DNA from: Oscillatoriaceae cyanobacterium Prado104
GTDB lineage: Bacteria > Cyanobacteriota > Cyanobacteriia > Cyanobacteriales > Microcoleaceae
NCBI GenBank assembly: GCA_025454405.1
Contig: JALOON010000017.1
Coordinates: forward strand, 62,001 to 126,000
Direction of reading: 5' to 3'
DNA length: 64,000 bases
Below are positions 52,028 to 60,687 of this stretch, in pieces. The position numbers and the translations under genes were made by a program. Positions within the stretch are counted from its first letter, which is position 1. Each line of letters opens with the position of its first letter. Below the pieces are notes generated by a model. The model was not told the DNA's origin, made no database searches, and was given only the letters and a program-made list of their open reading frames with translations.

Positions 52028-53839
52028 TTACTTTTCCCCCAAAATAGCATAAACCACAGTTTCTTCTTTTTTTCCTCGCAATTGAATAGCTCCCACTTTT
52101 TGACCTTCATAGCGATCGCGCACGTAAGCAAAAGTCCGACCAGTTACCAACAAATTAAACGGACTGTCAGAAACAATTTCCTTATTCATTGCCTCTAACC
52201 TAGCAGCCACATTAACCGCATCGCCAATTACAGAATAATTCAAACGCCGCGAACCGCCAACGCTGCCAGCAACTAACTGCCCCGTATGCAAACCAATGCC
52301 AAATTTAATTAAAGGTTTGCGTTCGATTCTAAGTTGTTCGTTGAGTTTGTGCAGCCGTTCGTGCATGGCGATGCAAGCTTCCACAGCATTCAAAGCATCT
52401 TGTTGAACTTCTCGATATTCTGTGTGGCAAAAAGGCACGCCAAAAACAGCCATAATTGCATCGCCAATATATTTATCCACAACACCGCCGCGATCCATAA
52501 TGCACTCGGTCATCGCTTCCAAATAAGTGTTCAACCAATCGAGCAAATCCCGCGGTCGCATTTTTTCCGAAATCGATGTGAAACTGCGAATATCCATAAA
52601 TAAAACAGTCGCTGTGAGCTCTTGCGGTTCGAGTTCTCCCTGTTCAAATATCTCGGCTTTCCGTTCCCAAATAAGTTGCGCCGTTTCCGGGGCAACGTGC
52701 TTTTCAAATAACCTCATCAACTGCTGTTTTTCGTATTGTTCCCGCAATTGCAAAGCAGTTCCCGAAAGAATCAAAGTACCTATCGGCGCAGCAATTGGCA
52801 GCCACCAGAAGTGAAAGCCAAACAACACGGCTGCGCTGGCAATCCAAACTAAAGGTAAACCCAAAGAGATCGCAATTCTGCTTTTCACATCTCGATCGCA
52901 CAGCACCAAACTCGTTAGCGGTCCGATGCCCAGCAATAGAATAATTTCTAACAGTCTGGGCAGCCGTTTTAGCAAGCGCTGGTTGAGCAAATTGTCAACC
53001 AAAGCTGCATACAAATAAACCCCCGCCGTAGTTCGATCGAGCGGCGAAGCAATTCGATCGAAACCAGTAGCTACTAAACCGACTAACACTAATTTATCTT
53101 TCAAATCCTCCGGCGGAACTCTACCTTCTACAACATCAACAAAAGCATAAGTCGGTAACAGTTCGGTTTTTCCCGGCCAATTAATCCAGGCATTTTGTGA
53201 AGGCCAATTTTGCGGCTGCGGTAGCGGGACGGGGTTTTGCGGGTTAGCCGCATTGTACCTCTGAGTCATGACTAAACCGAAGTTAGGCATCGAATGCAAA
53301 AAGATTTTGGAATCGCGACTGATGCCGTCGCTATCGGGTTTGTGAACGATATGGCCGACACCGGCAGCCGCTGCTTGCAAAGATGGTACGGGTGCTTCTT
53401 TGCTAGTTCTAGGAAGTACGACTCTACCATTAGTTGCGATCGCCCGAGCTAAGATATCATCTTGAGGACTCGGATCGAGGAACAAAATATCGAAACCGAT
53501 AGCTGTCGGCGGAGATTTTTTCAGCGCTGCCAAAAGTTCGGCGTAGCGGCTGCGAGGCCAGGGAAATTGACCGTAAGCCTGCAAACTTTGAGGTTCGATC
53601 GCGATTACTGCGATTCTCGAATCCCATCCCGGATCTGGCAAAACACCCGATTCTCGAATTTGAAATAGCGTTCTGTATCCCAAATACTCTAGCGGCTGCC
53701 ACATTCCAACTTGCAGCATCGCTACAGACACAATACTTGCTGCAATCCCTGTCATCCAATGAGGATTTGTATTGATATAATGCCGGAGGATTGGCAGTTG
53801 ATTTTGCTGTAGATGCTGGAGCCATTTTTTAAATTTCAT
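52028..53839 (-). CDS. CHASE2-domain adenylate cyclase
   Basis: A 603-residue membrane cyclase. An N-terminal helix (about 33-50) is followed by an extracytoplasmic CHASE2 domain (about 60-275, with IAVIAIEPQSLQAYGQFPWPRSRYAELLAAL and AIGFDILFLDPS), three membrane helices (about 285-360), and a class III cyclase domain (about 400-600). Metal-binding Asp residues are in LFMDIRSFTS and KYIGDAIMAVFG. The purine-selecting positions are Lys (DKYIGD) and Ser (NYSVIGDAVNVAARLE), the pattern of class IIIb adenylate cyclases. The start is ATG 53839; ATG 53857 is in frame. It should make cAMP in response to an external signal. The two cyclases in this region have different inputs. Confidence 0.93.
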   Translation of the reverse strand: MKFKKWLQHLQQNQLPILRHYINTNPHWMTGIAASIVSVAMLQVGMWQPLEYLGYRTLFQIRESGVLPDPGWDSRIAVIAIEPQSLQAYGQFPWPRSRYAELLAALKKSPPTAIGFDILFLDPSPQDDILARAIATNGRVVLPRTSKEAPVPSLQAAAAGVGHIVHKPDSDGISRDSKIFLHSMPNFGLVMTQRYNAANPQNPVPLPQPQNWPSQNAWINWPGKTELLPTYAFVDVVEGRVPPEDLKDKLVLVGLVATGFDRIASPLDRTTAGVYLYAALVDNLLNQRLLKRLPRLLEIILLLGIGPLTSLVLCDRDVKSRIAISLGLPLVWIASAAVLFGFHFWWLPIAAPIGTLILSGTALQLREQYEKQQLMRLFEKHVAPETAQLIWERKAEIFEQGELEPQELTATVLFMDIRSFTSISEKMRPRDLLDWLNTYLEAMTECIMDRGGVVDKYIGDAIMAVFGVPFCHTEYREVQQDALNAVEACIAMHERLHKLNEQLRIERKPLIKFGIGLHTGQLVAGSVGGSRRLNYSVIGDAVNVAARLEAMNKEIVSDSPFNLLVTGRTFAYVRDRYEGQKVGAIQLRGKKEETVVYAILGEK

Positions 53840-53857
53840 ACAATCATTTTGAAACAA

Positions 53858-54311
53858 TATTTGATAAAATACTCGCTTCCTGATTTTTGTCCTATCCCTT
53901 CAATCCTTTCTCTACTCTTCGCGCCCTTCGCGTCTTCGCGGTTCCATCAAAAACGAATTATTTCAGTGAATTTGTATGATATCAAAAAGAGAGAAGTATT
54001 GTCAAAAAACTTCTCGATCGCGACTCATAATGCGTCCGGTCGATCGCCAGATATCGGTAGGGGTCGGTTGATAAAAACTCTCGTCTCGATCGCAGTTATT
54101 AGCGAACTCACCTCTTGTATTTTTAAAGATGCGGGCGATCGTATTTCTTTGGCGGGGTGAGGGCGGGTTTTTAAGATTGTTGGTAATAACTTAAGATGGT
54201 TGGCGAACCCGCCCCTACAAGAATCATGGTTAATTAGCCGATTTCAATTAACCGATTTAAATTCCCGCCTTAACAGCAAACAATCGCTGTCCCAGGTCAA
54301 CTGTCAACTGT
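53858..54311. other. intergenic with a GGGCGGGTTTTTAAGATTG repeat
   Basis: A 454-base gap. Near 53925-53945 is CGCCCTTCGCGTCTTCGCGG, the inverse of the word in the hairpin loop upstream of the RHH gene. At 54160-54225 lies GTGAGGGCGGGTTTTT...GTTGGCGAACCCGCCCCTAC, an imperfect inverted repeat also seen in diverged form at 37455-37517. No gene is recognised. Confidence 0.5.
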
Positions 54312-55424
54312 TTAAGGAACGGCGAGTTCGTAATGCCTTTCTCTAACTGACGGGCCGCGCACCGCAATTTTCAAGCGGCGGCTGGGAGGTAAAACTCCTT
54401 GGATGTTAAATCTGCCCGCACGATCGACTTTAATCTCTCGATCGTTCACGTAAACTATATCCATCGGGTGAATTTGACCCCTGAAACGGTAAGTATTGCC
54501 GCTGAGTCTGAACAAACTGCGAACTTTGAGTTCGGCCAGTCGGGGAGTTGCAGCAGGCGCGACCGCCCCGGTTTGAGGAAACACAGCCGTCCAGTTGCCG
54601 CGATTGACAACTACTTCCTCCGAACCCGTGCGGCTGGATACTCCGACTGCACCTTCAATAGTATCGACCCCGGTTTTGCCGTCGGGTCCGACGCTAACGC
54701 CAAAGGATGTGCCGCGGACTCCGGCCACGCCTTCTGGTGTTTCAACTCTGACGGGCGCTGGTTTGGAATTTCTTCTTTGTCTTTGTTGCGCGATTTGAGG
54801 GGATTGACCGATGCCGGCGAAAGTATTTAGCGAGGCAATTTGTTGCGGCAGGATAGTTGTTGAGATTTGGGCGGATTGAGTTGCTTCCCCTGTTTTGCCG
54901 ACTGACAATCTGACTCGTCCCCGGCTGACAAAAATAGATGTGTCTGATTCTTCTCCCGTACCCGACAAGCTGGAGATTCTGACTGCTGTGTTTTCGGCAA
55001 CTTCCACAAAACCGATGTTGTTGTCTATGGCCAAACGGACTGTTGAACCCGGACCCGTGACGATTTCGTCTCCGGGAGCAACCAACCGATCGCCCGTTTG
55101 CGCCTGACGCCCTTTAAATATTACCGTACCCCGAATTTCTTGAACTTCGAGCGATCGCCCTGCTGCTGGTCCTTGAGCTTTTAGTCTCTCAGTCTCTGGG
55201 AAATTCGCCGCTGTCTTGAGTGCCGTTTTTTGCAAGTTTGAGGCGATCGCGCTTGTTTCGGGGCGATCGAACATTTTACTGCTGTTTGACTGCTGTTTGG
55301 GGGCAGCAGACACCGGATTCGCGATCGCCGCAGCACGACCGACCGACAAACAGCTAACGGCAGCCAGTGACAAGCTCAGGAGGGCAATTTTAACCGCTTT
55401 CGGGCAGGTAAAAATTTTATTCAT
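54312..55424 (-). CDS. secreted FecR-domain protein
   Basis: A 370-residue exported protein. The signal peptide is IALLSLSLAAVSCLSVGRAAA (about 10-30 from ATG 55424). The FecR domain (about 85-200) shows VIFKGRQAQTGDRLVAPGDEIVTGPGSTVRLAIDN and SSLSG. Further on are VETPEGVAGVRGTSFGVSVGPDGKTGVDTIEGAVGVSS and a beta-rich C-terminus (FNIQGVLPPSRRLKIAVRG). Unlike true FecR it is not membrane-bound and has no sigma factor next to it, which is common for cyanobacterial FecR-domain proteins of unknown role. ATG 55457 is an in-frame alternative that adds 11 residues before the signal. Confidence 0.88.
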   Translation of the reverse strand: MNKIFTCPKAVKIALLSLSLAAVSCLSVGRAAAIANPVSAAPKQQSNSSKMFDRPETSAIASNLQKTALKTAANFPETERLKAQGPAAGRSLEVQEIRGTVIFKGRQAQTGDRLVAPGDEIVTGPGSTVRLAIDNNIGFVEVAENTAVRISSLSGTGEESDTSIFVSRGRVRLSVGKTGEATQSAQISTTILPQQIASLNTFAGIGQSPQIAQQRQRRNSKPAPVRVETPEGVAGVRGTSFGVSVGPDGKTGVDTIEGAVGVSSRTGSEEVVVNRGNWTAVFPQTGAVAPAATPRLAELKVRSLFRLSGNTYRFRGQIHPMDIVYVNDREIKVDRAGRFNIQGVLPPSRRLKIAVRGPSVRERHYELAVP

Positions 55425-55457
55425 CTTGTGTATTATCTCATGTCGAAGTTGTCGCAC

Positions 55458-56166
55458 TTCTCTTTCTCTATCAGACGCATCACATCAGGAAATCGTTCCA
55501 TTTTTTTTTGCCACCAAACAACAGAAACCGCAGCCGAGATCGGCAGACAAGCTTAGCATTAAGTTCTTGATTTTTGCAGTTAACTTATTAAACTGTTACA
55601 ACTATTCTTCCGAGCGGTTTGGCAGCGTGCTCCAGCTTGGTTTCAAGTCGCGCAACCCTTGCAAGGTAAAAGTTTCGCCAAATCCCGGAGGTGGTCAAGC
55701 GAAAATTTATATATCAAAAATGGAAAATTTTATACAGCTATTGAATCTATTTGATCCGTGCCGAAACTGTGACTAATTATCGAGCGAGTCCCGAGTAACA
55801 GCAATTAGATAAAACATTTCGATCGGCAAGATGAGAATCACTAATATTTTTGAGTTTCAGCTATCTAGATCTTGTAGCAAACCAGAGATAGCTAATTAAC
55901 CAGAAATCACCAGATTTGTCAAATTTAGGGGCGATCGGACTTTAATTAACTAGCTCGCTTAACCGGCGACCTCGACGATATTTTTGGTTTTTCCCAGCAT
56001 AGCGCAGCATGGGGAACCTCCCCGAGGCAGACCCAACCTTTGGAAAATGGCGCGTCAGTCTCGATCGAGTTAAAAGCGGGCGATCGGGCAGGCGATCCGG
56101 AAAAGACGCCAAACGGTAAAATGAAGAGTTGTAAAGAGCTTATCAAGAGCAGGAGAACAGTTTAGC
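55458..56166. other. intergenic, possible structured segment
   Basis: About 710 bases without a supported gene between FecR and petP. At 55990-56040 is CAGCATAGCGCAGCATGGGGAACCTCCCCGAGG, with a GGGGAACCTCCCC hairpin. This could be part of a small RNA, but no known family is recognised. The promoter of petP probably uses TAAAAT at 56117. A 66-codon minus-strand frame here is not convincing. Confidence 0.4.
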
Positions 56167-56367
56167 GTGGCAATAGAAGTTGGTCAGAAAGTCAAGGTAC
56201 GCCGTCTCAGAGATCGGATACCCGCAGATATGGTAGGCAAGTTGAAACAGAATCCGGTAGGCACGGTGGACGGATTTAGAATGGTTGACGGCAGTGGAGT
56301 AGGCGTAGTTGTCAAGTTTGACGGTTTTGCCACTTGGTTCTTTGAAGACGAATTAGAACCGATTTAA
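56167..56367 (+). CDS. petP: cytochrome b6f complex subunit PetP (DUF2862)
   Basis: A 66-residue SH3-like protein. MAIEVGQKVKVRRLRDRIPADMVGKL, VGTVDGFRMVDGSGVGVVVKF and ATWFFEDELEP are the DUF2862 signature, which corresponds to PetP, a peripheral subunit of the cyanobacterial cytochrome b6f complex on the cytoplasmic side of the thylakoid, affecting linear electron flow. The start codon is GTG with AGGAG upstream (CAGGAGAACAGTTTAGC-GTG). The length is normal. It is a single gene, followed on the same strand by an ArsA-like ATPase after a dispersed repeat. Confidence 0.92.
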   Translation: MAIEVGQKVKVRRLRDRIPADMVGKLKQNPVGTVDGFRMVDGSGVGVVVKFDGFATWFFEDELEPI

Positions 56368-56373
56368 GGAAGA

Positions 56374-56477
56374 GTTGACAGTTGGTAAGGAGTTTTGAGT
56401 TTTGAATTTTGAGTTTTGAGTTAAAGGCAGTTCTGAAGTTCAAAACTCAAAACTTAAAACTCAGAACTTCCCCTCTT
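56374..56477. repeat. GAGTTTTGAGTT family interspersed repeat, near-consensus copy
   Basis: AGTTGACAGTTGGTAAGGAG, TTTTGAGTTTTGAATTTTGA, GAGTTAAAGGCAG, then the inverted part CAAAACTCAAAACTTAAAAC and CAGAACTTCCCC: the same order and length as the copy at 34438. It lies between petP and the ArsA-like gene. Confidence 0.88.
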
Positions 56478-56573
56478 CCCATCCCCTCTTCAAAAAGAAC
56501 GATGGCGCTGATTCTAAATCCTGGTTAAGATAAGTTGCGGTTGATTAGCAAGCTTGGACACTGAGAACAGAAA

Positions 56574-57668
56574 ATGGCTGTGATTTTGACATTTTTGGGC
56601 AAAGGCGGCACGGGCCGCAGCACGATCGCGATCGCAACTGCGAAAAAGCATGCAGCCGCCGGCAAGCGAGTTCTGCTGCTGAGCCACGATCCGGGTCCGG
56701 GATTGGGCATTCTGTTGGGTACGCCCCTGACTTCCCAACCGCAGGAAATCGCCCCCAACTTCAAAGCAGTTCAGGTGCACAGTGCGTCGCTGCTGGAAAA
56801 AAGATGGGATGAAATCAAACAATTAGAAGCTCAATATGTCCGCACTCCCTTTTTCAAGCAGATTTACGGTCAAGAATTGGGGGTTTTGCCGGGAATGGAC
56901 AGCGCGCTGGCGCTAAACGAACTTCGGGAATACGACAACAGCAAGGAATACGACGCGATCGTTTACGATGGTGCCGGTGGCATGGAAACGCTGCGGATGT
57001 TGGGAATGCCGGAAATTTTGAGTTGGTACATCCGCCGCTTCCGCCAAGCTTTGCAAGATTCGGATTTGGGGAAAGCACTTTCGCCTTTTATTCAACCGGT
57101 GGTAAGTGCCGTTTTGACTGTGGATTTGTCGGGAGATAATGCTTTTCAATCTACCAAGCAAGTCGATAATCTTTTAGATAAGGGCAAAGAAACACTGTCC
57201 GATCCGAACCGCACGGCGGCTTATTTGGTGACGACTGGCGATGAGTGCGCGATCGCGACTGCCCGCTATCTTTGGGGAAGTTCCCAACAAGTTGGTTTGA
57301 CCGTTGGCGGTCTGATTTGCAATCAAAATCCGGTGACGGAAACTATTAGCGCGGATTTTGAACCGCTTACAGCAGCAAGCATTCCGACGCGCAGTGGCGA
57401 TAATTGGCAGCCGTTAATTGATGCTTTACCGGATTTTTCGCAAGCAGCAAAAGCTCCCAAGCCGATCGATATCAATATCGCGCAGCGTCAGGTTAGTTTA
57501 TTTTTGCCGGGTTTTGATAAGAAACAAATTAAACTGATTCAATCTGGACCGGAAGTGACGATCGAAGCTGGCGACCAGCGCCGCAATATTTTGCTGCCTC
57601 CGGCTTTAACGGGTAAATCCGTTACAGGTGCTAAGTTTCAAAACAGTTACTTGATAATTTCTTTTTAG
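56574..57668 (+). CDS. ArsA/Get3-like ATPase with Arg in place of the P-loop Lys
   Basis: A 364-residue SIMIBI-class protein. The N-terminus MAVILTFLGKGGTGRSTIAIA is the deviant Walker A of the ArsA/Get3/MinD group. The signature Lys10 is present, but the P-loop position normally Lys is Arg15. Switch-like segments are LLLSHDPGPGLGILLG and YDAIVYDGAGGMETLRM. The C-terminal 75 residues (INIAQRQVSLFLPGFDKKQIKLIQSGPEVTIEAGDQRRNILLP) look like the HSP20-like domain found fused to cyanobacterial ArsA-type proteins. There is no metal-binding Cys triad for arsenite, so an arsenite pump role is not supported; a chaperone or photosynthetic-assembly role is inference. petP is the upstream neighbour. Confidence 0.88.
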   Translation: MAVILTFLGKGGTGRSTIAIATAKKHAAAGKRVLLLSHDPGPGLGILLGTPLTSQPQEIAPNFKAVQVHSASLLEKRWDEIKQLEAQYVRTPFFKQIYGQELGVLPGMDSALALNELREYDNSKEYDAIVYDGAGGMETLRMLGMPEILSWYIRRFRQALQDSDLGKALSPFIQPVVSAVLTVDLSGDNAFQSTKQVDNLLDKGKETLSDPNRTAAYLVTTGDECAIATARYLWGSSQQVGLTVGGLICNQNPVTETISADFEPLTAASIPTRSGDNWQPLIDALPDFSQAAKAPKPIDINIAQRQVSLFLPGFDKKQIKLIQSGPEVTIEAGDQRRNILLPPALTGKSVTGAKFQNSYLIISF

Positions 57669-57793
57669 TAGCATCTGGCGCGGCAGTTTGTAGGGTGCGC
57701 CGCCACGAACAATTTTGGCTATTTACAAAGATTTTAAAACGACGCACCACACAACTTATATCAAGCCAGATCGATTACCCGTAATAAAAAATG

Positions 57794-57852
57794 CTTGTAG
57801 TGTGGACTTCAGTCCGCATTCAGGGACCAGACTGAAGTCCACACTACGAACC
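57794..57852. repeat. GTAGTGTGGACT palindromic mini-element
   Basis: Ends TTGTAGTGTGGACTTCAGTCC and GGACTTCAGTC inverse (GACTGAAGTCCACACTACGAA): arms pair over about 19 bases. It is the first of two adjacent copies. Confidence 0.85.
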
Positions 57853-57898
57853 TTACTTATCGCGGTCAATCGCCTCATATCAATTCTTCGAGCCAAAA

Positions 57899-57957
57899 AG
57901 CGTGTAGTGAGAACTCTAACCCGCGCGATGGCGGACTAAAGTCCTCACTACAAACCT
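57899..57957. repeat. GTAGTGAGAACT palindromic mini-element
   Basis: GCGTGTAGTGAGAACTCTAAC...GGACTAAAGTCCTCACTACAAACC: a second, more diverged copy of the palindrome 47 bases further on. Both lie in the gap between convergent genes. Confidence 0.8.
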
Positions 57958-57986
57958 TATTTACTGCAATTATTTGCGTCGAGTTG

Positions 57987-58610
57987 CTAACCGGCGATTT
58001 TTAACAATTCCACATCAAAAATTAGCGTCGCATTCGGAGGAATCACCCCACCCGCACCGCGAGCTCCATAACCGAGATCTGGAGGAATAATCAATTTGCG
58101 GCGGCTGCCAACCTTCATCGTACCGACGCCTTCATCCCAACCCTTAATTACTTGGCCGACACCAATTCGGAACTGGAAAGGAGAATTGCGATCGCGCGAA
58201 CTGTCAAACTTCGTACCGTCTTCCAGAGTACCGGTGTAGTGAACTACCACCGTCTGGCCGGTTGTGGGAGTTGCCCCGTCAGCTTCTTTTAATTCTACGT
58301 ACTTCAGACCGGAATCTGTGGTGACGATTTCCTCAGTATTTGTAGAGGTTTTCTCAGTATTTTCAGTCATGTTATTGCCAGCGATCGTAGCTGGTACTTG
58401 CGGTAAAGTAGCATTAGCCACTAGCAGGCTATCTGGCTCGGAAGACGGCGCTGAAATTTGTTTGACAGCCGTCATTGCCACAGGATTCTCGGGTAAAGAA
58501 TTATTCAATTCGGCAGCAATTGCTTTCTGTTGAGCATCGCTAAATTGAGCGACGAGCAAAAACACAAAGCAAACCAGCATTACCCCCAAGCTAATTAGAA
58601 TTCCTCGCAA
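57987..58610 (-). CDS. FKBP-type peptidyl-prolyl cis-trans isomerase, membrane-anchored
   Basis: A 207-residue protein. An N-terminal hydrophobic segment (about 4-22, [21 protein letters not shown]) acts as signal or anchor; residues 25-95 are a Ser/Thr/Glu-rich linker. The C-terminal FKBP domain (about 100-207) is complete: [79 protein letters not shown] and IFDVELLKI, with the active-site aromatic and Asp residues in place. It catalyses proline isomerisation in the periplasm or thylakoid lumen. Confidence 0.95.
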   Translation of the reverse strand: MRGILISLGVMLVCFVFLLVAQFSDAQQKAIAAELNNSLPENPVAMTAVKQISAPSSEPDSLLVANATLPQVPATIAGNNMTENTEKTSTNTEEIVTTDSGLKYVELKEADGATPTTGQTVVVHYTGTLEDGTKFDSSRDRNSPFQFRIGVGQVIKGWDEGVGTMKVGSRRKLIIPPDLGYGARGAGGVIPPNATLIFDVELLKIAG

Positions 58611-58704
58611 AGTTAACTCTCCTTCTTACCTTTTATGAGTTGTGAATTGTGAGTAGTTACAAATCAGGTGATGATTTTATCACAAAATACCAGCCCACTT
58701 TGCC

Positions 58705-59031
58705 TCAACGCCAGTGACGGTTTTCCAGATCCCGCACTTGACGTTCCAAACGATCGAGCCTGCCGCGCAACTCATCCATTTCCGACTGTCGGGGAACTCC
58801 CATATCTTGCAGGATATTCCGCAGTTGTCGCTGCAACTGCGTTTCCCAATTGCCCTGTTCCGACTTGAGGTGTTCCGTCATGTCATCAACAAAGGTTTTG
58901 GCTTGTTCGGAATTGATTTTGCCATCTTTGACCCACCGATCGCTAGCTTCCTGCAATTTTTCGGCTACCAGGGAAGTGGTGCCGATGCCCAGCATGAACA
59001 GTTGTTTGAGTAAGTCGTTATTGTTATCCAT
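58705..59031 (-). CDS. phasin-like helical protein
   Basis: A 108-residue all-helical protein. LLKQLFMLGIGTTSLVAEKLQEASDRWVKDGKINSEQAKTFVDDM is typical of proteins annotated as phasin family, and the C-terminal MDELRGRLDRLERQVRDLENRHW is a coiled coil. Phasins coat polyhydroxyalkanoate granules, but proteins of this short type occur in cyanobacteria without PHA synthase, so the role here is open. It is a single gene between the FKBP gene downstream and the divergent zinc-ribbon gene. Confidence 0.82.
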   Translation of the reverse strand: MDNNNDLLKQLFMLGIGTTSLVAEKLQEASDRWVKDGKINSEQAKTFVDDMTEHLKSEQGNWETQLQRQLRNILQDMGVPRQSEMDELRGRLDRLERQVRDLENRHWR

Positions 59032-59214
59032 AAATTTTTCCTGCTGTTTGCCCCAAAAGACTCGATCGACTCAAGTCCCCTACCAATATATTTTGAAGCA
59101 TCCCCCTGCCTGCTGGCGAGTCTCAAATGGGCGATCGGCGTTCGGAAAACCCGCTAATCTAGGGGTAGGTTTCTTTTTCTCTCGAATTCTCCAGTAGTTA
59201 CTAGGTTGCCGTCC

Positions 59215-59571
59215 ATGCCTGATTGCCCTCGCTGTCACCAACCTGTGGAGGCTCGATCGATCGTCTGTCCCCACTGTAAAACTCCTCTCAAAGCCTTCGG
59301 TCATCCGGGGATTCCGCTGTACCGAGCTCGAAAAAAAGAATTTCTCTGCACTACCTGTATTTACCACGAAGATGACACTTGCAACTACCCGCAGCGTCCG
59401 TTTGCCAAAGAATGCACGCTTTATCACGATAAAGCCGAGCCCTTAGTTCCCGAAACTGTCAAATATATCAGCGGTGGCTGGCCGCAATTAGTGAAAAATT
59501 GGTGCAGGCAAAATCTTGTTTGGTTGGTTGTGTTAGGTTTAATTATTGTTAGCATCGCTCTGTCAATGTGA
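59215..59571 (+). CDS. zinc-ribbon protein with C-terminal membrane anchor
   Basis: A 118-residue protein. A first zinc ribbon (CPRCHQPVEARSIVCPHCKTPL, two CxxC knuckles) is followed by GHPGIPLYRARKKEFLCTTCIYHEDDTCNYPQRPFAKECTLY, a second Cys cluster that could be a metal or Fe-S site. The tail is one membrane helix (NLVWLVVLGLIIVSIALSM), so it is a tail-anchored protein facing the cytoplasm. I use ATG 59215; TTG 59206 would add three residues. The function is unknown, but the layout is conserved in cyanobacteria as far as I recall. Confidence 0.82.
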   Translation: MPDCPRCHQPVEARSIVCPHCKTPLKAFGHPGIPLYRARKKEFLCTTCIYHEDDTCNYPQRPFAKECTLYHDKAEPLVPETVKYISGGWPQLVKNWCRQNLVWLVVLGLIIVSIALSM

Positions 59572-59862
59572 GTTTTTTATATCGAAAAACTTGCCAGATT
59601 GCGAGCGAGCATTCTCGCAATGCAACGCTAGAATATCCTGGCAATGAAACGCTTCAATCGGAGCGAGCGATCCCCAAAAAACAACGCGGAATTGCCAACG
59701 AAAACTTCGCGCTGCAATGACCGAGATTGCGATCGCGATGCGGAGCGCGTCGCTCGGAGAAATTGACACCAACAAGCACGCAAGATGGCGATCGAGGATA
59801 CTAAAAATGCTAGGGAAATTTGATATAATTGCACCAATCTAAAATCTAAAATCTAAAATCCC

Positions 59863-60687
59863 ATGAATATTTCAATTTTACCAAAAGCATTTCCAGACCA
59901 CACCCAATTGCCAGAGTCAGACGGAACCTTTGTGAAAAACTTTCAAGAACACCCTCAGAGCCTAATTCTCACAGATTCGATCGGACCTATTTTGCAGCAA
60001 ATACATCCTGACGGACAGTACGCGATCGGTCAAGATTGCGGCATTTACTGGCGAGAAACCGAGCCTGCAGAAAAGGGAGCAGAAGCCCCGGACTGGTTCT
60101 ACGTTCCCGACGTACCGCCGAAACTAGACGGTCAAATTCGCCGCTCCTACGTTTTGTGGAGAGAACATTTGGCTCCGTTAATCGCGATCGAATTTGCCTC
60201 CGGCGACGGTTCTGAAGAAAGAGACAAAACTCCCCTATACAATAAAGCCGGAGAAATCCAAAAACCTGGGAAGTTCTGGGTTTACGAGCGCATTATGCGC
60301 ATACCTTTCTACGCCATCTTTGAGGTGAGGGCTAATAAATTAGAGGTTTATCACTTTACCGACGGTTACTATCAAATCACAACACCAAACGATCGCGGAC
60401 ATTATCCCATTCCTCTCTTAGGAGTAGAGTTGGGATTGTGGGAAGGTAGCTATCAAAATCAAACGCAAATCTGGTTGCGGTGGTGGGATTTGGAGGGGAA
60501 TTTGCTGTTAATTGGTGCGGAGCGAGCTGAATTAGAAAAACAGCGGGCAGAACAAGCTGAGTCTCAGTTAGAACAAGCTGAGTCTCGACTGGAACAAGTG
60601 GAGTCTGAGTTAGAACGCGAACGGCGGGAAAAACAGCAATTGCTAGATCTGCTGCGAGCGGCGGGAATTGACCCAGACAATCCATAA
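59863..60687 (+). CDS. Uma2 family endonuclease (DUF820) with C-terminal coiled coil
   Basis: A 274-residue protein. Residues about 30-210 are the DUF820/Uma2 domain with the PD-(D/E)xK fold (WFYVPDVPPKLDG, PLIAIEFASGDGSEE, FWVYERIMRIPFYAIFEV, LEVYHFTDGYYQI). The tail (about 215-270) is a coiled coil with tandem copies of QAESQLEQ/ESRLEQVES. That variant is frequent in cyanobacteria, where dozens of copies per genome are normal. No partner gene is adjacent. Compared with the copy at 27448 it is complete. Confidence 0.9.
   Translation: MNISILPKAFPDHTQLPESDGTFVKNFQEHPQSLILTDSIGPILQQIHPDGQYAIGQDCGIYWRETEPAEKGAEAPDWFYVPDVPPKLDGQIRRSYVLWREHLAPLIAIEFASGDGSEERDKTPLYNKAGEIQKPGKFWVYERIMRIPFYAIFEVRANKLEVYHFTDGYYQITTPNDRGHYPIPLLGVELGLWEGSYQNQTQIWLRWWDLEGNLLLIGAERAELEKQRAEQAESQLEQAESRLEQVESELERERREKQQLLDLLRAAGIDPDNP

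Larger units (their letters stand above)
57669..57986. other. intergenic carrying two palindromic mini-elements
   Basis: Most of the 318 bases between the ArsA-like gene and the FKBP gene is two copies of the GTAGTGAGGACT family (57794-57852 and 57899-57957). No gene is supported here. Confidence 0.6.

Noticed and set aside
55990-56040. Possible 6S or other small RNA upstream of petP
   Set aside because: Only one short hairpin is evident; no conserved RNA family features were recognised.
55946-56146. 66-codon minus-strand frame upstream of petP
   Set aside because: No ribosome binding site, no recognisable sequence, and it lies where the petP promoter is expected.
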